Of a DNA stretch of 64,000 bases, positions 33,201 through 45,473 are shown one piece after another (the stretch's first letter is position 1; each line of letters opens with the position of its first letter). This DNA comes from Xenopus tropicalis. Lineage: Eukaryota > Chordata > Amphibia > Anura > Pipidae. The stretch lies in the NCBI RefSeq assembly GCF_000004195.4, contig NC_030686.2:44150961-44214960 (forward strand), written 5' to 3'. A model generated the notes under the pieces. It saw only the letters and a list, made by a program, of their open reading frames with translations, searched no databases and was not told where the DNA came from. Position numbers and translations under genes: made by a program.

Positions 33201-36200
33201 TATACTGGCTTTATGTGCCTTGCCTACAGTTTCCCTTCCGTGACTATATCTTCACTGTGTACATTCACACTGGATTTAACTAATGGAAATATTTAGAGTT
33301 GAATGTGTATAAATGTTTATTTTGGCCTTATTTGCCCAAGCTTCTGTGTGATTGTTATTGCCTCGGCTTTGCCTGAGCAGCAATAGTCTCTCTGGCTTAT
33401 CACAACCTCCCTCAACGGAGGCGACATCGCCAAGCGAGCGGATCTTCTCCCGATATCACCACCTACGTGTGGGCGATGTTGGGAAAATGTAGGCTAATTT
33501 GAATTCTAACGGCGGCAATGGGGCAGTCAGTTCGGGGACCGTCAACGAGCCGATGCAGTCCCTGATCCGACTAAATCTATTAACCTACCCCATCAGATAT
33601 CTGGCCAATTTCAGGCCAATATCAGTCGGGTATGGCCGTCGTTCCTACCCCTTCACGGGCCGATAAGCTACCGGTCCAAGGGGCCCATATCGGCAGCTAC
33701 AATCGGCCCGTGTATGGGGACCTATAGGCCTGTTGTGTTATAAGCCCATTATAAGAAACTAGATATCCAGAAATCCAGGGGGCATAAAAAGCCATCATTG
33801 GGGATATGTCCAACCAACAGAAAATGGCATTCTCCATAGACAGTGTCGGACTGGCCCACAGGATACCAGGAAAACTCCAGGTCCCAGGTATCAGTGGCCC
33901 CTCCTGCTCACCCAACCATTTGCCTTGTATGCCCATACCATGGCCATTACTCAATTGTATATGAGAAGAAACAGAAGAAATGGAGGAAAGGATACATAAT
34001 AGTATGTAAAAAGAAGTAATTAAGAGACTAAAGAAGGGGAGAGTGGGTCTAAGGTTTTTTGGGGGACCCCTTGGCAGCCCAGTCCGACACTGTCCATAGA
34101 AGGGACTTTCTCATAGTCTCTAGAGCGGGGGACCCCAACCTTTTTTTTACCTTTCAGCCACATTCAAATGTAAAAAAAGCGGGAGAGCAACAGAGGCATG
34201 CCAAATATGGGCTGTGATTGGCTACTGGTAGCCCCTATGTGGGCTGGCAGCCTATTGGAGGCTCTGTTTAGCAGTACACATGGTTTGTATACAAACAAAA
34301 CTTGAATTTAAAAATAAGCACCTACTTTGAGACCACTAGGTGCAACATCCAATACGTTGGTGAGCAACATGTTGCTCACAAGCCCAGCGTTGGACTGACC
34401 CACCAGGGTACCAGGAAAACTCCCAAGGGGCCTAGGGGTTAGTGAGCACAACCATTTGGCCCATTTATGCTCTTTCCATATTTCTATATGGAAACAAAAA
34501 GTAGAAATAGATGGAAGGATAGATTTTAGTATGTAAATAAAAAAGCCTAGGACAATAAAGACGTTGAGTGAGGAGAGGAGGAAAAATAATCTGGTGGGCC
34601 CCTGCCCTCCCAGTCCGACCCTGAGCAACCACCGGCTGGGGATCTCTGCTTTATAAACATACCATTACTCTTTATCCAAACCCTGCTGTAGGAGAAGCTC
34701 TGCAGGAACATTAGATTGTATAGAGGTCCTTTATATATTTCAGCCTACCACCTCCACATTCTGACATACCCCCATGTTAAGTAAACATTACACATCGGTG
34801 TCAAAGAGCAGCTACAGACCAACATTAGCTCATTCTCTTCCTGGTGTTGCAACACATTCCTAACTGGGAACCCCAAGCCTTGGCTTCCTAGCTAATGATG
34901 ATAGGAGTCGGCGTTCCATTATTATTATTATCACTGTCGCTATACTGCCACATCCACTTTGACTCCATTTAGACCTTAAGGTCCCCATACATGGGCCGAT
35001 AGTAGCTGCCGATATGGGTCCCTTGGACAGATTCGGCAGCTAATCGGCCCGTGTATGGGCACTACCGACGGGCCTGCCCGACTGATATCTACCCTGAAAT
35101 CGCCCAGATCTCAATCGGGCAGGTTAGAAAATCTAGTCGGATCGGGGACCGCATTGGCTCGTTGATGTGGTCCCCGGACCGACTTTACCTATACCCGTCA
35201 TAATTCGATCGTTTGACCCCAGGGCCAAACAATCAAATTACCCTGGATTCTCCTGATATCGCCCACCCGTAGATGGGGGATATCGGGAGAAGATCCGCTC
35301 ACTTGGCAACATCGCCAAGCGAGCGGATCTGCCAGTGTATGGGGACCTTTAGTCTGGACCTTAGTGAAAAAGCTTCCTAAGATATCAGTATATTGAGTTA
35401 TCGAGAGTACAGGGCACTACCAGTATCTCCCGTGACTGTACTTCTGCTTACAGGTGCGGCTTGATGGTTCTGCTGTCCATAAATCTTACCCTGTGGGTGA
35501 TAGCAGTGACAGAAGAAGCTCGGCACCACACCATTGAAATTCAGCGATACCTACAGAGCAATGCCACCCTGAACAGCAGCAAAGAGTCAGAAGGTACATT
35601 GACCCTTTCCCATAAGAAATACCTATTAGTGCTAAGCGGCCCCAATCTTCCTTAGCTTAATGAGACGTTGTCGCCCATGGGCAAGACCTGGTGTCGTAAT
35701 GAGTCTGTAATAGCCTAGCAAGAAACAAAAGACCAGTCAGTTAGGTTGGCCTTTAGCGAGTCATGTCGCCCTGCGATCGATGTGATGATGAAGTTTAACA
35801 AAGAACCAAGTATTCTCTCAATAAGGTGCAACCGTCATCAGGAAACAGCTATCATAAAATAGTGCAGATTTTTTTCCACGCTACCCATGGATTTTGGTTA
35901 GGCAGCTGGCACAGAGTTGAACTCTCCAAGGAGAATAGTTTAAACTTAATCAGAGAAAGAGTAATAAAATCCATCTGAAGCTGCCTCAGTTTTGGAGGAA
36001 AAATGTATCCATTGCTAAAGGGCAACTGGACCAATTCTTGTTGGCCCAGACTGGAATTTAAAATAGTCCTTGGAATTTCAATTAAACAGAGGCCCAAACA
36101 GCCCCCCCAGCCCAATAAATAGTGAGTGTCTATGGCACCTTACAGCAGCCCCTCTGGCATTTGCCTGAACCCACAGATTGCCAGTCTGGGCCTGGGTCCT

Positions 36201-39200
36201 GGCATTCCCAGTACCCAGAGGCACAAACAGCCCCCCCAGCCCAATAAATAGTGAGTGTCTATGGCACCTTACAGCAGCCCCTCTGGCATTTGCCTGAACC
36301 CACAGATTGCCAGTCTGGGCCTGGGCCCTGGCATTCCAAGTACCCAGAGGCCCAAACAGCCCCCCCAGCCCAATAAATAGTGACTATGGCACCTTACAGC
36401 AGCCCCTCTGGCATTTGCCTGAACCCACAGATTGCCAGTCTGGGCCTGTGCCCTGGCATTCCAAGTACCCAGAGGCACAAACAGCCCCCCCAGCCCAATA
36501 AATAGTGACTGTCTATGGCACCTTACAGCAGCCCCTCTGGTATTTGCCTGAACCCACAGATTGCCAGTCTGGGCCTGTGCCCTGGCATTCCCAGTACCCA
36601 GAGGCCCAAACAGCCCCCCCCCAGCCCAATAAATAGTGACTGACTATGGCACCTTACAGCAGCCCCTCTGGCATTTGCCTGAACCCACAGATTGCCAGTC
36701 TGGGCCTGTGCCCTGGCATTCCCAGTACCCAGAGGCCCAAACAGCCCCCCCCCAGCCCAATAAATAGTGACTGACTATGGCACCTTACAGCAGCCCCTCT
36801 GGCATTTGCCTGAACCCACAGATTGCCAGTCTGGGCCTGGGTCCTGGCATTCCAAGTACCCAGAGGCACAAACAGCCCCCCCAGCCCAATAAATAGTGAC
36901 TATGGCACCTTACAGCAGCCCCTCTGGCATTTGCCTGAACCCACAGATTGCCAGTCTGGGCCTGGGTCCTGGCATTCCAAGTACCCAGAGGCCCAAACAG
37001 CCCCCCCAGCCCAATAAATAGTGACTGTCTATGGCACCTTTCAGCAGCCCCTGCTAAGGGGCAGTTAGGGCGAGATCTGGGGTACAAACTATTTGCTCTC
37101 TATGGCTAAATGGCATTTATCCTATAATCAATGCAGTTGCCATGCCTAAACCTTTTCAATCTCCTTTGTATAACTTTATGATGGGTGCCCAAAACTGTGC
37201 TTTCTATTCAAGATAAACCTTCTCTGAACTATTTCATTCAGTTCCATGGAATTCTCAGGTTCTTATTTCTCTCCACAGAGACAGAGGAGCCATTTAGCCG
37301 AGAGGATATAGATGAATACAGTTGTAGCTGCCAGTCTGTCTGCAAGTTCTTACCCACTGAGTACTATTACCTGTACCCTTTCAACATTGAATACAATCTC
37401 TTTGCGGCAGCCATGTTGTATATTATGTGGAAGAACGTGGGCCGTCAGATTGATGACAGTGGTTCCCAGCGCTTTGGGTTGGGTCCTGGGGTGCGCAAAC
37501 ATGTCCCCCTTTTTGGACTGGTTACCGGAGTGTCCGTTCTAGTCACTGGCCTAGTGATGTTTATACTGTACGAAGTGGGCAGAGAAAAACCTGCAAATCG
37601 CTGGCTGTCCTTGACTACTTTTTATATTTTCCACGTGATTTGCTTGGGCCTCATGTGTCTGGCCAACTTGGCAGGCATCATCATCTTTAAGCTGGACAAG
37701 AGGAGTATGGACAATGAGAAGAACCCCAGCCGTACCCTGGATATGGCTCTGCTGCTCGGTGCCACGCTGGCCCAGTATGGAATCTCCTACTACTCCATCA
37801 TAGCCATGATTGCCACCCCGCCATTTACTGTACTTAACTGCCTGACTCTGGTCTATTCACTGCTAATGATTGTTCAACACTCCCTTCAGAATGTTTTCAT
37901 CATCAAGGGCCTATACCGCCTCCCGCCCATCTATTCACATAAACAAACTGACAACAACAAATTGCCCAAGCACCAAGAAGCCATCCAGCAAGGCCCTACT
38001 CAGGAGGTGGACGGCCCACACTATGTTACTTCTGTTCTCCAACCTCAAGACCATCCTCCGGTTCCAAGAATGTCCAGAAGAGCCACACTGGCAGCTCAGC
38101 TCAAGACACATCTAAAAAAGAGAAAAATAATGAAGGACATTTACCTCTTCCTCTTCCTCAGTAACATCATTGTAAGTCCGGGGGGATCTTCTGGGGTCTC
38201 AATTAATTCAAAATCATCGTATTATATTATAGGATAGGTATATAGGTATGTACCTTAAGAGGGAACACCATCATAAAGGTTTGAGGTCTACGCAGAGCAG
38301 TGCTGCCATTTTGGTGTTAGTTTGGCTGCTTTGTTGTTCCTCCAGGTGCTTTTTGGGTTGGACAGTCAGGGCTAATAGCCATTAGGATAGGTTAAGTAAG
38401 AACATAAGAAAAGGGAATCATTTAACCATGAAATAAACCCATTAGGGCTGTTCTGCCCCCAATAAGGGGTAATTATATCTTAGTTGGGATCAAGTACAGG
38501 TACTGTTTTATTATTACAGAGAAAAGGGAATCATTTAACCATTAAATAAACCCAATAGGGCTGTTCTGCCCCCAATAAGGGGTAATTATATCTTAGTTGG
38601 GATCAAGTACAGGTACTGTTTTATTATTACAGAGAAAAGGGAATCATTTAACCATTAAATAAACCCAATAGGGCTGTTCTGCCCCAATAAGGGGTAATTA
38701 TATCTTAGTTGGGATCAAGTACAGGTACTGTTTTATTATTACAGAGAAAAGGGAATCATTTAACCATTAAATAAACCCAATAGGGCTGTTCTGCCCCAAT
38801 AAGGGGTAATTATATCTTAGTTGGGATCAAGTACAGGTACTGTTTTATTATTACAGAGAAAAGGGAATCATTTAACCATTAAATAAACCCAATAGGGCTG
38901 TTCTGGCCCCAGTAAGGGGTAATTATATCTTAGTTGGGATCAAGTACAGGTACTGTTTTATTATTACAGAGAAAAGGGAATCATTTAACCATTAAATAAA
39001 CCCAATAGGGCTGTTCTGCCCCAATAAGGGGTAATTATATCTTAGTTGGGATCAAGTACAGGTACTGTTTTATTATTACAGAGAAAAGGGTTCAACCCTA
39101 AAACCGACCGGGACTTGTCCTGTATAAAATTCAAGTGATCACAACTGATCTTGTCCTGAATTCTCTAGTGGTCAATGGCAAAACTGAAGGTAGCAGAAAG

Positions 39201-39774
39201 AGAAAGGGAAGGGGGGATACAATGGAAGCATGGTTTTAAAAAACCTCTATTAATTAACCCAGGGGCCTATAAAAAACTTTGTTTAATGGATAACAAAACT
39301 GCTGTTGCTGAGGAATCACAGAGGGCTCCACTGTCTGGCGACCTTAAACTTTAGCAAATGAGGCCGAGAACTGTTTACTAACCATGACATCACAGGGTTG
39401 TGTAAGACCCCCTAGTTAATCAGAGGCTAAATGTCAGCCTGAGGAGTCCAGGAGCGCACTGCATCGATTCCTAAAGTCAATGTAATGAGTCACGGTGTGC
39501 AGGGAGGAATAGACTCGAGTAGGAGAGCACTTTCTCTCTTTGTGCCCCTTTGAAGGAACAAGTTGTTTCTCATGTCGACCTCTTGTGTGTTTTTACCCCG
39601 CAGTTCTGGATCATGCCTGCGTTCGGGGCCCGGATCATGTTTGACACGGGGATGGAAGTGAGGTTTTATGGCTTTACTATCTGGGTCGTGATCACCAACA
39701 TCTGCCTGCCTTTTGGAATCTTCTACAGAATGCACGCGGCAGCCAGCCTGTTGGAGCTATACAGCATGTCCTAA
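30232..39774 (+). CDS. otop2: Otopetrin-2-like proton channel, gene B (6 coding exons, 570 aa)
   Basis: Second otopetrin paralogue. Coding exons are 30232-30544, 32084-32220, 32416-32474, 35454-35593, 37279-38171 and 39604-39774; phases 1,0,2,1,0, total 1713 nt, open to TAA. The ATG at 30232 follows an in-frame TAG at 30181 with no other Met between. The N-tail is short (about 22 residues) before KWKKGGRLMSG and TM1. Exon 1 has TM1-2 and ends HAGPIWMRG; exons 2-3 have TM3-4; exon 4 has TM5 and an extracellular stretch with sequons NAT and NSS, so glycosylation is likely. Exon 5 has TM6-10 with PFNIEYNLF, MWKNVGR, KNPSRTLD and VQHSLQN, then a long cytoplasmic loop of about 90 residues ending in a basic patch. 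Exon 6 has MPAFGAR and FYRMHAA. It is the most divergent of the three: Ile-Ile-Phe-Lys-Leu replaces the Tyr-Arg-Phe that follows TM8, and LAQYG replaces LGQYC. The exon 1 donor is a weaker GTTAGT. The symbol marks family resemblance only. Confidence 0.92.
33422..33725. mobile_element. T2-type MITE fragment, gene B intron 3
   Basis: GTCCCCATACAC-family interior with the right end CCCGTGTATGGGGACCTATA; left TIR lost. Confidence 0.7.
33841..34092. mobile_element. hAT-type MITE with perfect 8-bp target duplication, gene B intron 3
   Basis: The 252-bp element starts CAGTGTCGGACTG and ends CAGTCCGACACTG, a perfect 13-bp TIR. It is flanked by TCCATAGA on both sides (33833-33840 and 34093-34100). 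Non-autonomous: no transposase frame. Confidence 0.92.
34126..34648. mobile_element. hAT-like MITE (CAGGGGTCCCCAACC family), interrupted
   Basis: The left end CGGGGGACCCCAACC and right end GGCTGGGGATCTCTG match the 49392-49697 element. It is split by a second hAT element at 34385-34623. Its target duplication is eroded (5 of 8 bases). Confidence 0.7.
34385..34623. mobile_element. hAT-type MITE nested in another hAT element
   Basis: TIRs CAGCGTTGGACTG and CAGTCCGACCCTG; same family as 33841-34092 and 25255-25541. A clean target duplication is not visible. Confidence 0.7.
34977..35351. mobile_element. T2-type MITE, GTCCCCATACAC family, gene B intron 3
   Basis: Complete copy: TTAAGGTCCCCATACATGGG to GTGTATGGGGACCTTTAG. 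Ends about 100 bp before exon 4. Confidence 0.85.
36085..37052 (+). repeat. 125-129-bp satellite array, about 7.5 copies, gene B intron 4
   Basis: CCCAATAAATAGTGA recurs at 36111, 36240, 36369, 36494 and onward. Period differences come from a GTCT indel and C-run length. Confidence 0.95.
38404..39090 (-). repeat. 112-bp tandem array (MITE-derived), inverted, gene B intron 5
   Basis: About 6 copies of the reverse complement of the 112-bp unit in 15480-16234 (GAGAAAAGGGAATCATTTAA to TACAGGTACTGTTTTATTAT). The MITE outer ends are absent here. Confidence 0.9.
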
Positions 39775-40830
39775 AGGTGGGTCAGAACCCCAGCCCATAA
39801 ACCAACCCTCAGAAAGACTTGGCGCCGAGACTTCCAAATGGTAAGCACCTCCCAGAGAAAGAGATTTGGGAAGTCGGACAGATCGAACACTGAATGGACA
39901 GACAGAATGGACTGAATGGAGAGACAAGTTTAAGACTTTCAGTTAGGACCAATGGTGTCAAGATCAAGGAAAGGCGCTCGTTGCTTTGTTTACGTTTACA
40001 ACTGGACATTTTCTAGGCGGCTTCATGTAGAGAACGTTTTGGCAAAATCCTTGGTGCTTGAGGAGGCAACATGAAGATCTTCAAGGAAGAAGAGGACTAT
40101 GGGAAGAAGGTGAGGTGCCACCAAACTATGGGGAATGCATCCCCGCTGTTCTTCCCTTTACTCCATTGTGCATCATTCCCAACATCTTGCCCCACGAACA
40201 CTGGAAAATGTATCAGTCCTAGTGGGCGCCCTGATCTGCCATCATTTTTGGTAGGAGGGAATAACGTAGGAAGGGTGCCCATGACCTATTTCTGATTGAT
40301 AAACGTTATGGCTCGCTGGCTGGGGCTGATCTACAATTCCCAACTGCCCAAAAAACCCAACGGCTGGCAAAGCATGCTGGATATTGTAAAGTGGCAACAG
40401 CTAGAGATCCATTGGCTGCTGTTCTGTAATTCAACCAATCACGTTTAACTCAAATTGTTGTTTAGTTAATTGAATACTGTTCCTAATGCTAATGCTTATG
40501 TTATGCATAAAGTTTCTATTTTGTAATATGTAATGATTGGTCGAATACCAGTGTTGGAGAAAAACAATTTCATTTTTTAAATACTATTGTCAGAGTCGTA
40601 TTTGAGTAATGTTAATACATTTATTGTAAGTTGGTTTCTGTCAGAAGCGGCAGTCCTGCCTCCAGTAGAGGCTACAACGCATTCGGGAGGGATGTATCTG
40701 TACTTACATGTTACAGTTTGGGGATTAATATAAAGCCTTGTTTAGTCACTGTACCAAACATACTGTTCTAGGATAATTACAGGAACATGTTGCACTCATT
40801 AACTGGATGGAACAAGCCCATTTATTAGAT
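39775..40830. other. Gene B 3' flank
   Basis: Probably 3' UTR in its first part. No repeats or second gene recognised. Confidence 0.4.
40503..40732 (+). promoter_or_regulatory. Possible polyadenylation region, gene B
   Basis: No canonical AATAAA was seen soon after the gene B stop. Variant hexamers occur here: CATAAA near 40506 and AATATAAAG near 40727, in an AT-rich 3' flank 0.7-1 kb from the stop. Weak evidence. Confidence 0.25.
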
Positions 40831-41455
40831 GTCACAGTGGCACAGATCCTATCTGATCCCCCCATTGTAAGCAGCAGTCCTGCCCTGCTTTATGGCTGAG
40901 ATTCTAGCTATCTGTATAACAGAGCATTCTGTCACAGTGGCACAGATCCTATCTGATCCCCCCCATTGTAAGCAGCAGTCCTGCCCTGCTTTATGGCTGA
41001 GATTCTAGCTATCTGTATAACAGAGCGTTCTGTCACAGTGGCACAGATCCTATCTGATCCCCCCATTGTAAGCAGCAGTCCTGCCCTGCTTTATGGCTGA
41101 GATTCTAGCTATCTGTATAACAGAGCGTTCTGTCACAGTGGCACAGATCCTATCTGATCCCCCCATTGTAAGCAGCAGTCCTGCCCTGCTTTATGGCTGA
41201 GATTCTAGCTATCTGTATAACAGAGCATTCTGTCACAGTGGCACAGATCCTATCTGATCCCCCCATTGTAAGCAGCAGTCCTGCCCTGCTTTATGGCTGA
41301 GATTCTAGCTATCTGTATAACAGAGCATTCTGTCACAGTGGCACAGATCCTATCTGATCCCCCCATTGTAAGCAGCAGTCCTGCCCTGCTTTATGGCTGA
41401 GATTCTAGCTATCTGTATAACAGAGCATTCTGTCACAGTGGCACAGATCCTATGT
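40831..41455 (-). repeat. 100-bp satellite array, about 6 copies, inverted
   Basis: Reverse complement of the 2211-3679 unit (CACAGTGGCACAGATCCTAT to GTATAACAGAGCATTCTGT). Confidence 0.95.
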
Positions 41456-42547
41456 GATCTGCCCAGAAACCTGAGCCTGAGAAAAACAAAAGGTCTTGGA
41501 ATGGTGAAGGATAATAATTTATGGGCCATAGAGTTGGTTGGTGCTGAAACCTGATAACACAAAGAGATACAGTAACTTATTATTACTGCTATTTACAGTG
41601 GTGCCAACCCCCCCAAACCGCACCCCCTGTGCTTGGGCACAGCTTGTTTTTCCCAACATTCACCCCTGATATCTTGAGAACCCTAAATCACAGAGGATGT
41701 TGTCTCAGTGAGAAGAGTTTATAAGGCTGTGCTATCATGAAGCATAAATCAGTCCCAGTAGGACAGTATAAATGTGGCTAATGAGGAAGCTCATCCCCAG
41801 CCAACAGGGACCCGCTCAATACACAGACTCCTTCCCCGGTATCCCGAGAGCATCAGGAGAAGATAGAACCTGAGTCTGAGGGGCAAAAAAGCCAGACTGA
41901 GTGGTCTGAACCCAGATCTACAGAGGTAGAGGTCACCTCGCGACCAAGAACCAGAAATACCTTTACCATCAAGAGATCCCACCAGATAGACTTTCTACTA
42001 GAGACATTAGCACAGTTCTAGATTCTAGACAAGAACCCAGGAGAACTCAGTCTAAAACTACAAAGGCTGCGGTCAGGAACCCATACGGGGAACTGCAGAG
42101 ATGAAAAACTTCTGATTTCTGGAAGAGCATAAAGGCTCCAGTCCAGGCCACACACGACTATATTACTGTATATACCCTGAGCCTAGATCCCAACAAAAAA
42201 CCCTTGGCTATTAGGGTCAAAGGGAAGGTGGCACAAAAATATCATTAGCCACTGATTGGATAGGAAAAGTCTCCAGTCTGAAAGTACAACCCAGATCTAC
42301 ACAGTTAAGGCTTGAAGGCAGGTAAGCCAATAACTGAATTCTTTATATTTAATGTATAATGGGAACATTGCTGCTCTTTAGGGACACTGGGATGACATGG
42401 CCTGGCACCCACCTGCGCTTGACACAAGGGAAACTATACCTCCGAACAATGAAGGTCTCTATACAAATATATTGTATAAACAAGCTTATGTGTAAAACCC
42501 TGCTTCATATAAAGACACCATTTTCATAAAATATACTTTTTTAGTAG
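41456..42547. other. Unassigned intergenic stretch
   Basis: No gene recognised. Confidence 0.35.
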
Positions 42548-43649
42548 TACAGGTATGGGATCCCATATCCAGAAAGTTCTGAATTACCGAAAGGTCATCT
42601 TCCATAGACTCCATTATAAGCAGTAATTCTAATTTTTAAGTGATTTCCTTTTCTCTGTAATAATAAAACAGTACCTGTACTTGATCCCAACTAAGATATA
42701 ATTACCCCTTATTGGGGGCAGAACAGCCCTATTGGGTTTATTTAATGGTTAAATGATTCCCTTTTCTCTGTAATAATAAAACAGTACCTGTACTTGATCC
42801 CAACTAAGATATAATTACCCCTTATTGGGGGCAGAACAGCCCTATTGGGTTTATTTAATGGTTAAATGATTCCCTTTTCTCTGTAATAATAAAACAGTAC
42901 CTGTACTTGATCCCAACTAAGATATAATTACCCCTTATTGGGGGCAGAACAGCCCTATTGGGTTTATTTAATGGTTAAATGATTCCCTTTTCTCTGTAAT
43001 AATAAAACAGTACCTGTACTTGATCCCAACTAAGATATAATTACCCCTTATTGGGGGCAGAACAGCCCTATTGGGTTTATTTAATGGTTAAATGATTCCC
43101 TTTTCTCTGTAATAATAAAACAGTACCTGTACTTGATCCCAACTAAGATATAATTACCCCTTATTGGGGCAGAACAGCCCTATTGGGTTTATTTAATGGT
43201 TAAATGATTCCCTTTTCTCTGTAATAATAAAACAGTACCTGTACTTGATCCCAACTAAGATATAATTACCCCTTATTGGGGGCAGAACAGCCCTATTGGG
43301 TTTATTTCATGGTTAAATGATTCCCTTTTCTCTGTAATAATAAAACAGTACCTGTACTTGATCCCAACTAAGATATAATTACCCCTTATTGGGGGCAGAA
43401 CAGCCCTATTGGGTTTATTTCATGGTTAAATGATTCCCTTTTCTCTGTAATAATAAAACAGTACCTGTACTTGATCCCAACTAAGATATAATTAATCCTT
43501 ATTGGGGGCAGAACAATCTTATTGGGTTTAATTACTGTTTAAATATTTTTTTAAGTAGACTTAAGGTAGGAGAACCAAATTACGGAAAGACCCCTTATCC
43601 GGAAAACCCCAGGTCCCGAGCATTCTGGATAATGGGTCCCTTACCTGTA
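42548..43649 (+). mobile_element. MITE with internal 112-bp tandem array (1102 bp)
   Basis: Outer ends TACAGGTATGGGATCCCATA and GGGTCCCTTACCTGTA are intact around about 8 units of the 112-bp repeat. Confidence 0.88.
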
Positions 43650-44451
43650 TATATATTCCAGTTTGGGGAGATTCTTTAATGGGCCACTTACTATGAAATC
43701 AACTATCTGTTGGTTACATATTCTTTCTGGGGGTTTAGTTTTCCTTTAAAGGGCAATGTAATAAAGTCATCTTCAGGCCAATAAGCAGGCAGAATGTGCT
43801 GGTAACCTGTTTGAGAGCAAGCAGCAGATTGGTTGCCGTGGGCTAGTAGACTGGTTGCAAATGTTACACCATTGGTGTGTCACTGGCGTTACAAAATCTG
43901 CCCGTGTTTGTCTTGTAGGCAATAAAAATATCACTGGCAGCCTCTATATAGCCATGAACCCACACTGCGCCACGGGAATGGAGTGAAGATATCACACTAA
44001 ATACAATTTATCTGCACCCACACCTTATTACACACACACTGCGTGACTGCTCGGTTCTAGAGCACAGAAACTCCTCATGTTCCGCAAGGTGCAAGTAGCA
44101 CAGGGGGCTTGAGTTCTGCCCTCAAATACAAGTTTAGGGATAGTGTAGGGACATATCTACCCCCTTGGCAGCGCTATCGCTTTCGTTGCCCTTTTCTTTT
44201 ATCACAAAAAAATTGGAGGCTATTGGATGTTGCAGGTCAGCGCCTACTCAAGGGACGCGGGATGAAGATCTATCAGTTTAGGTATATCTATGTATGTATA
44301 TTTTTTATTTATATCTCTAATTTCTGTTAAGGATCATGATATATCCCCAGGCATTGCTGAGGAACAGCAGATAGATGCACAGGGATTACTGAAGAACATA
44401 CAAGAAGACCCCAGCAGACAGATATACCCACGTACCCATGTTAATAGAGTC
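43650..44451. other. Unassigned intergenic stretch
   Basis: No gene or repeat boundary recognised. Confidence 0.35.
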
Positions 44452-45066
44452 TTAAGGTGCCCATACAAGTGAAGATGCGCTCATTTGGCGAGGTCGCCAA
44501 GCGAGAAGATCTTCTCCCGATATCCCCACCTACGGGTGGGCGATATCGGGGAACATGTAGGCTAATTCGATCGTTTGGCCCCAGGGCCAAATGGTGGCAA
44601 TGGGGCAGTCGGTTCAGGGACCACATCAGCGACTGAATCTTTTAACCTGCTCGATCGATATCTGGCCAACTTCAGGCCAGATATCGGTGGGGTATGGCCG
44701 TCGTTCCTGCCCCTACACGGGCCGATAAGCTGCCGATACCGGTTCCTTAGACTGATTCGGCAGCTTATCGGCCCGAGTAGGAGAAACAACGACTGGCCTG
44801 CCCGACCGATATCTGGCCTGAAATTGGGCAGATATCGATCGGGCAGGTTAAAAAATTCAGTCGGATCGGGGACTGCATTGGCTCGTTGATGTGGTCCCCG
44901 AACCGACTGCGTCTATTACCGTTGTTATAATTCGATTGTTTGGCCCCAGGGCCAAACGACCGAATTAGCCTAAATTCCCCTGATATCGCCCACCCCCGAT
45001 ATCGGCAGAAGATCCGCTCATTTGGCAACCTCGCCAAGCGAGCAGATCTGCCCGTGTATGGGGACC
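44452..45066. mobile_element. Long palindromic T2-type MITE (full or compound copy)
   Basis: Ends TTAAGGTGCCCATAC and GTGTATGGGGACCTT. The two halves (to about 44735 and from about 44760) are imperfect inverted copies around a centre with GATAAGCTGCCGAT and ATTCGGCAGCTTATC. Other copies in the window resemble single halves. Confidence 0.75.
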
Positions 45067-45473
45067 TTCAATGCTGTTTATTATGACACACAAGGCAAGT
45101 TTGGACAAGCATAGCCTCAAGTGGACCATGATTAGGAGTCCAACCATGACCAGTCTATACACTATTATGCCTACACAATCCACAAGATCCAGTCATTTGT
45201 ATACAGCTGAGAAAGGGCAAGCTTGCCCAAACATCTTACACTTGCATGCCCAGAAATAACCATTTATGATTGGGGGGGTTCCTTTATCCCACTGTTAATG
45301 AGGAGGTGCACGCCAAGTGAAGACTATGAGAGGTTAGAGAGCCACAAAAAGTAGAAGATGCTGAGGCTACATCTTCAGCTGAGTAAGAGAAGAAATATAA
45401 AATGGTGTTTGTGTTATTGTTTTGCTCACCAACAGCAATATATTGTGATCAAATCTTTCTACAGAGGTTGAAC

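Noticed and set aside
45402..45473. Upstream in-frame ATG extending gene C by 24 residues
   Set aside because: A strong acceptor (TTTCTACAG) at 45464 lies between the two ATGs, so the first ATG is probably intronic.
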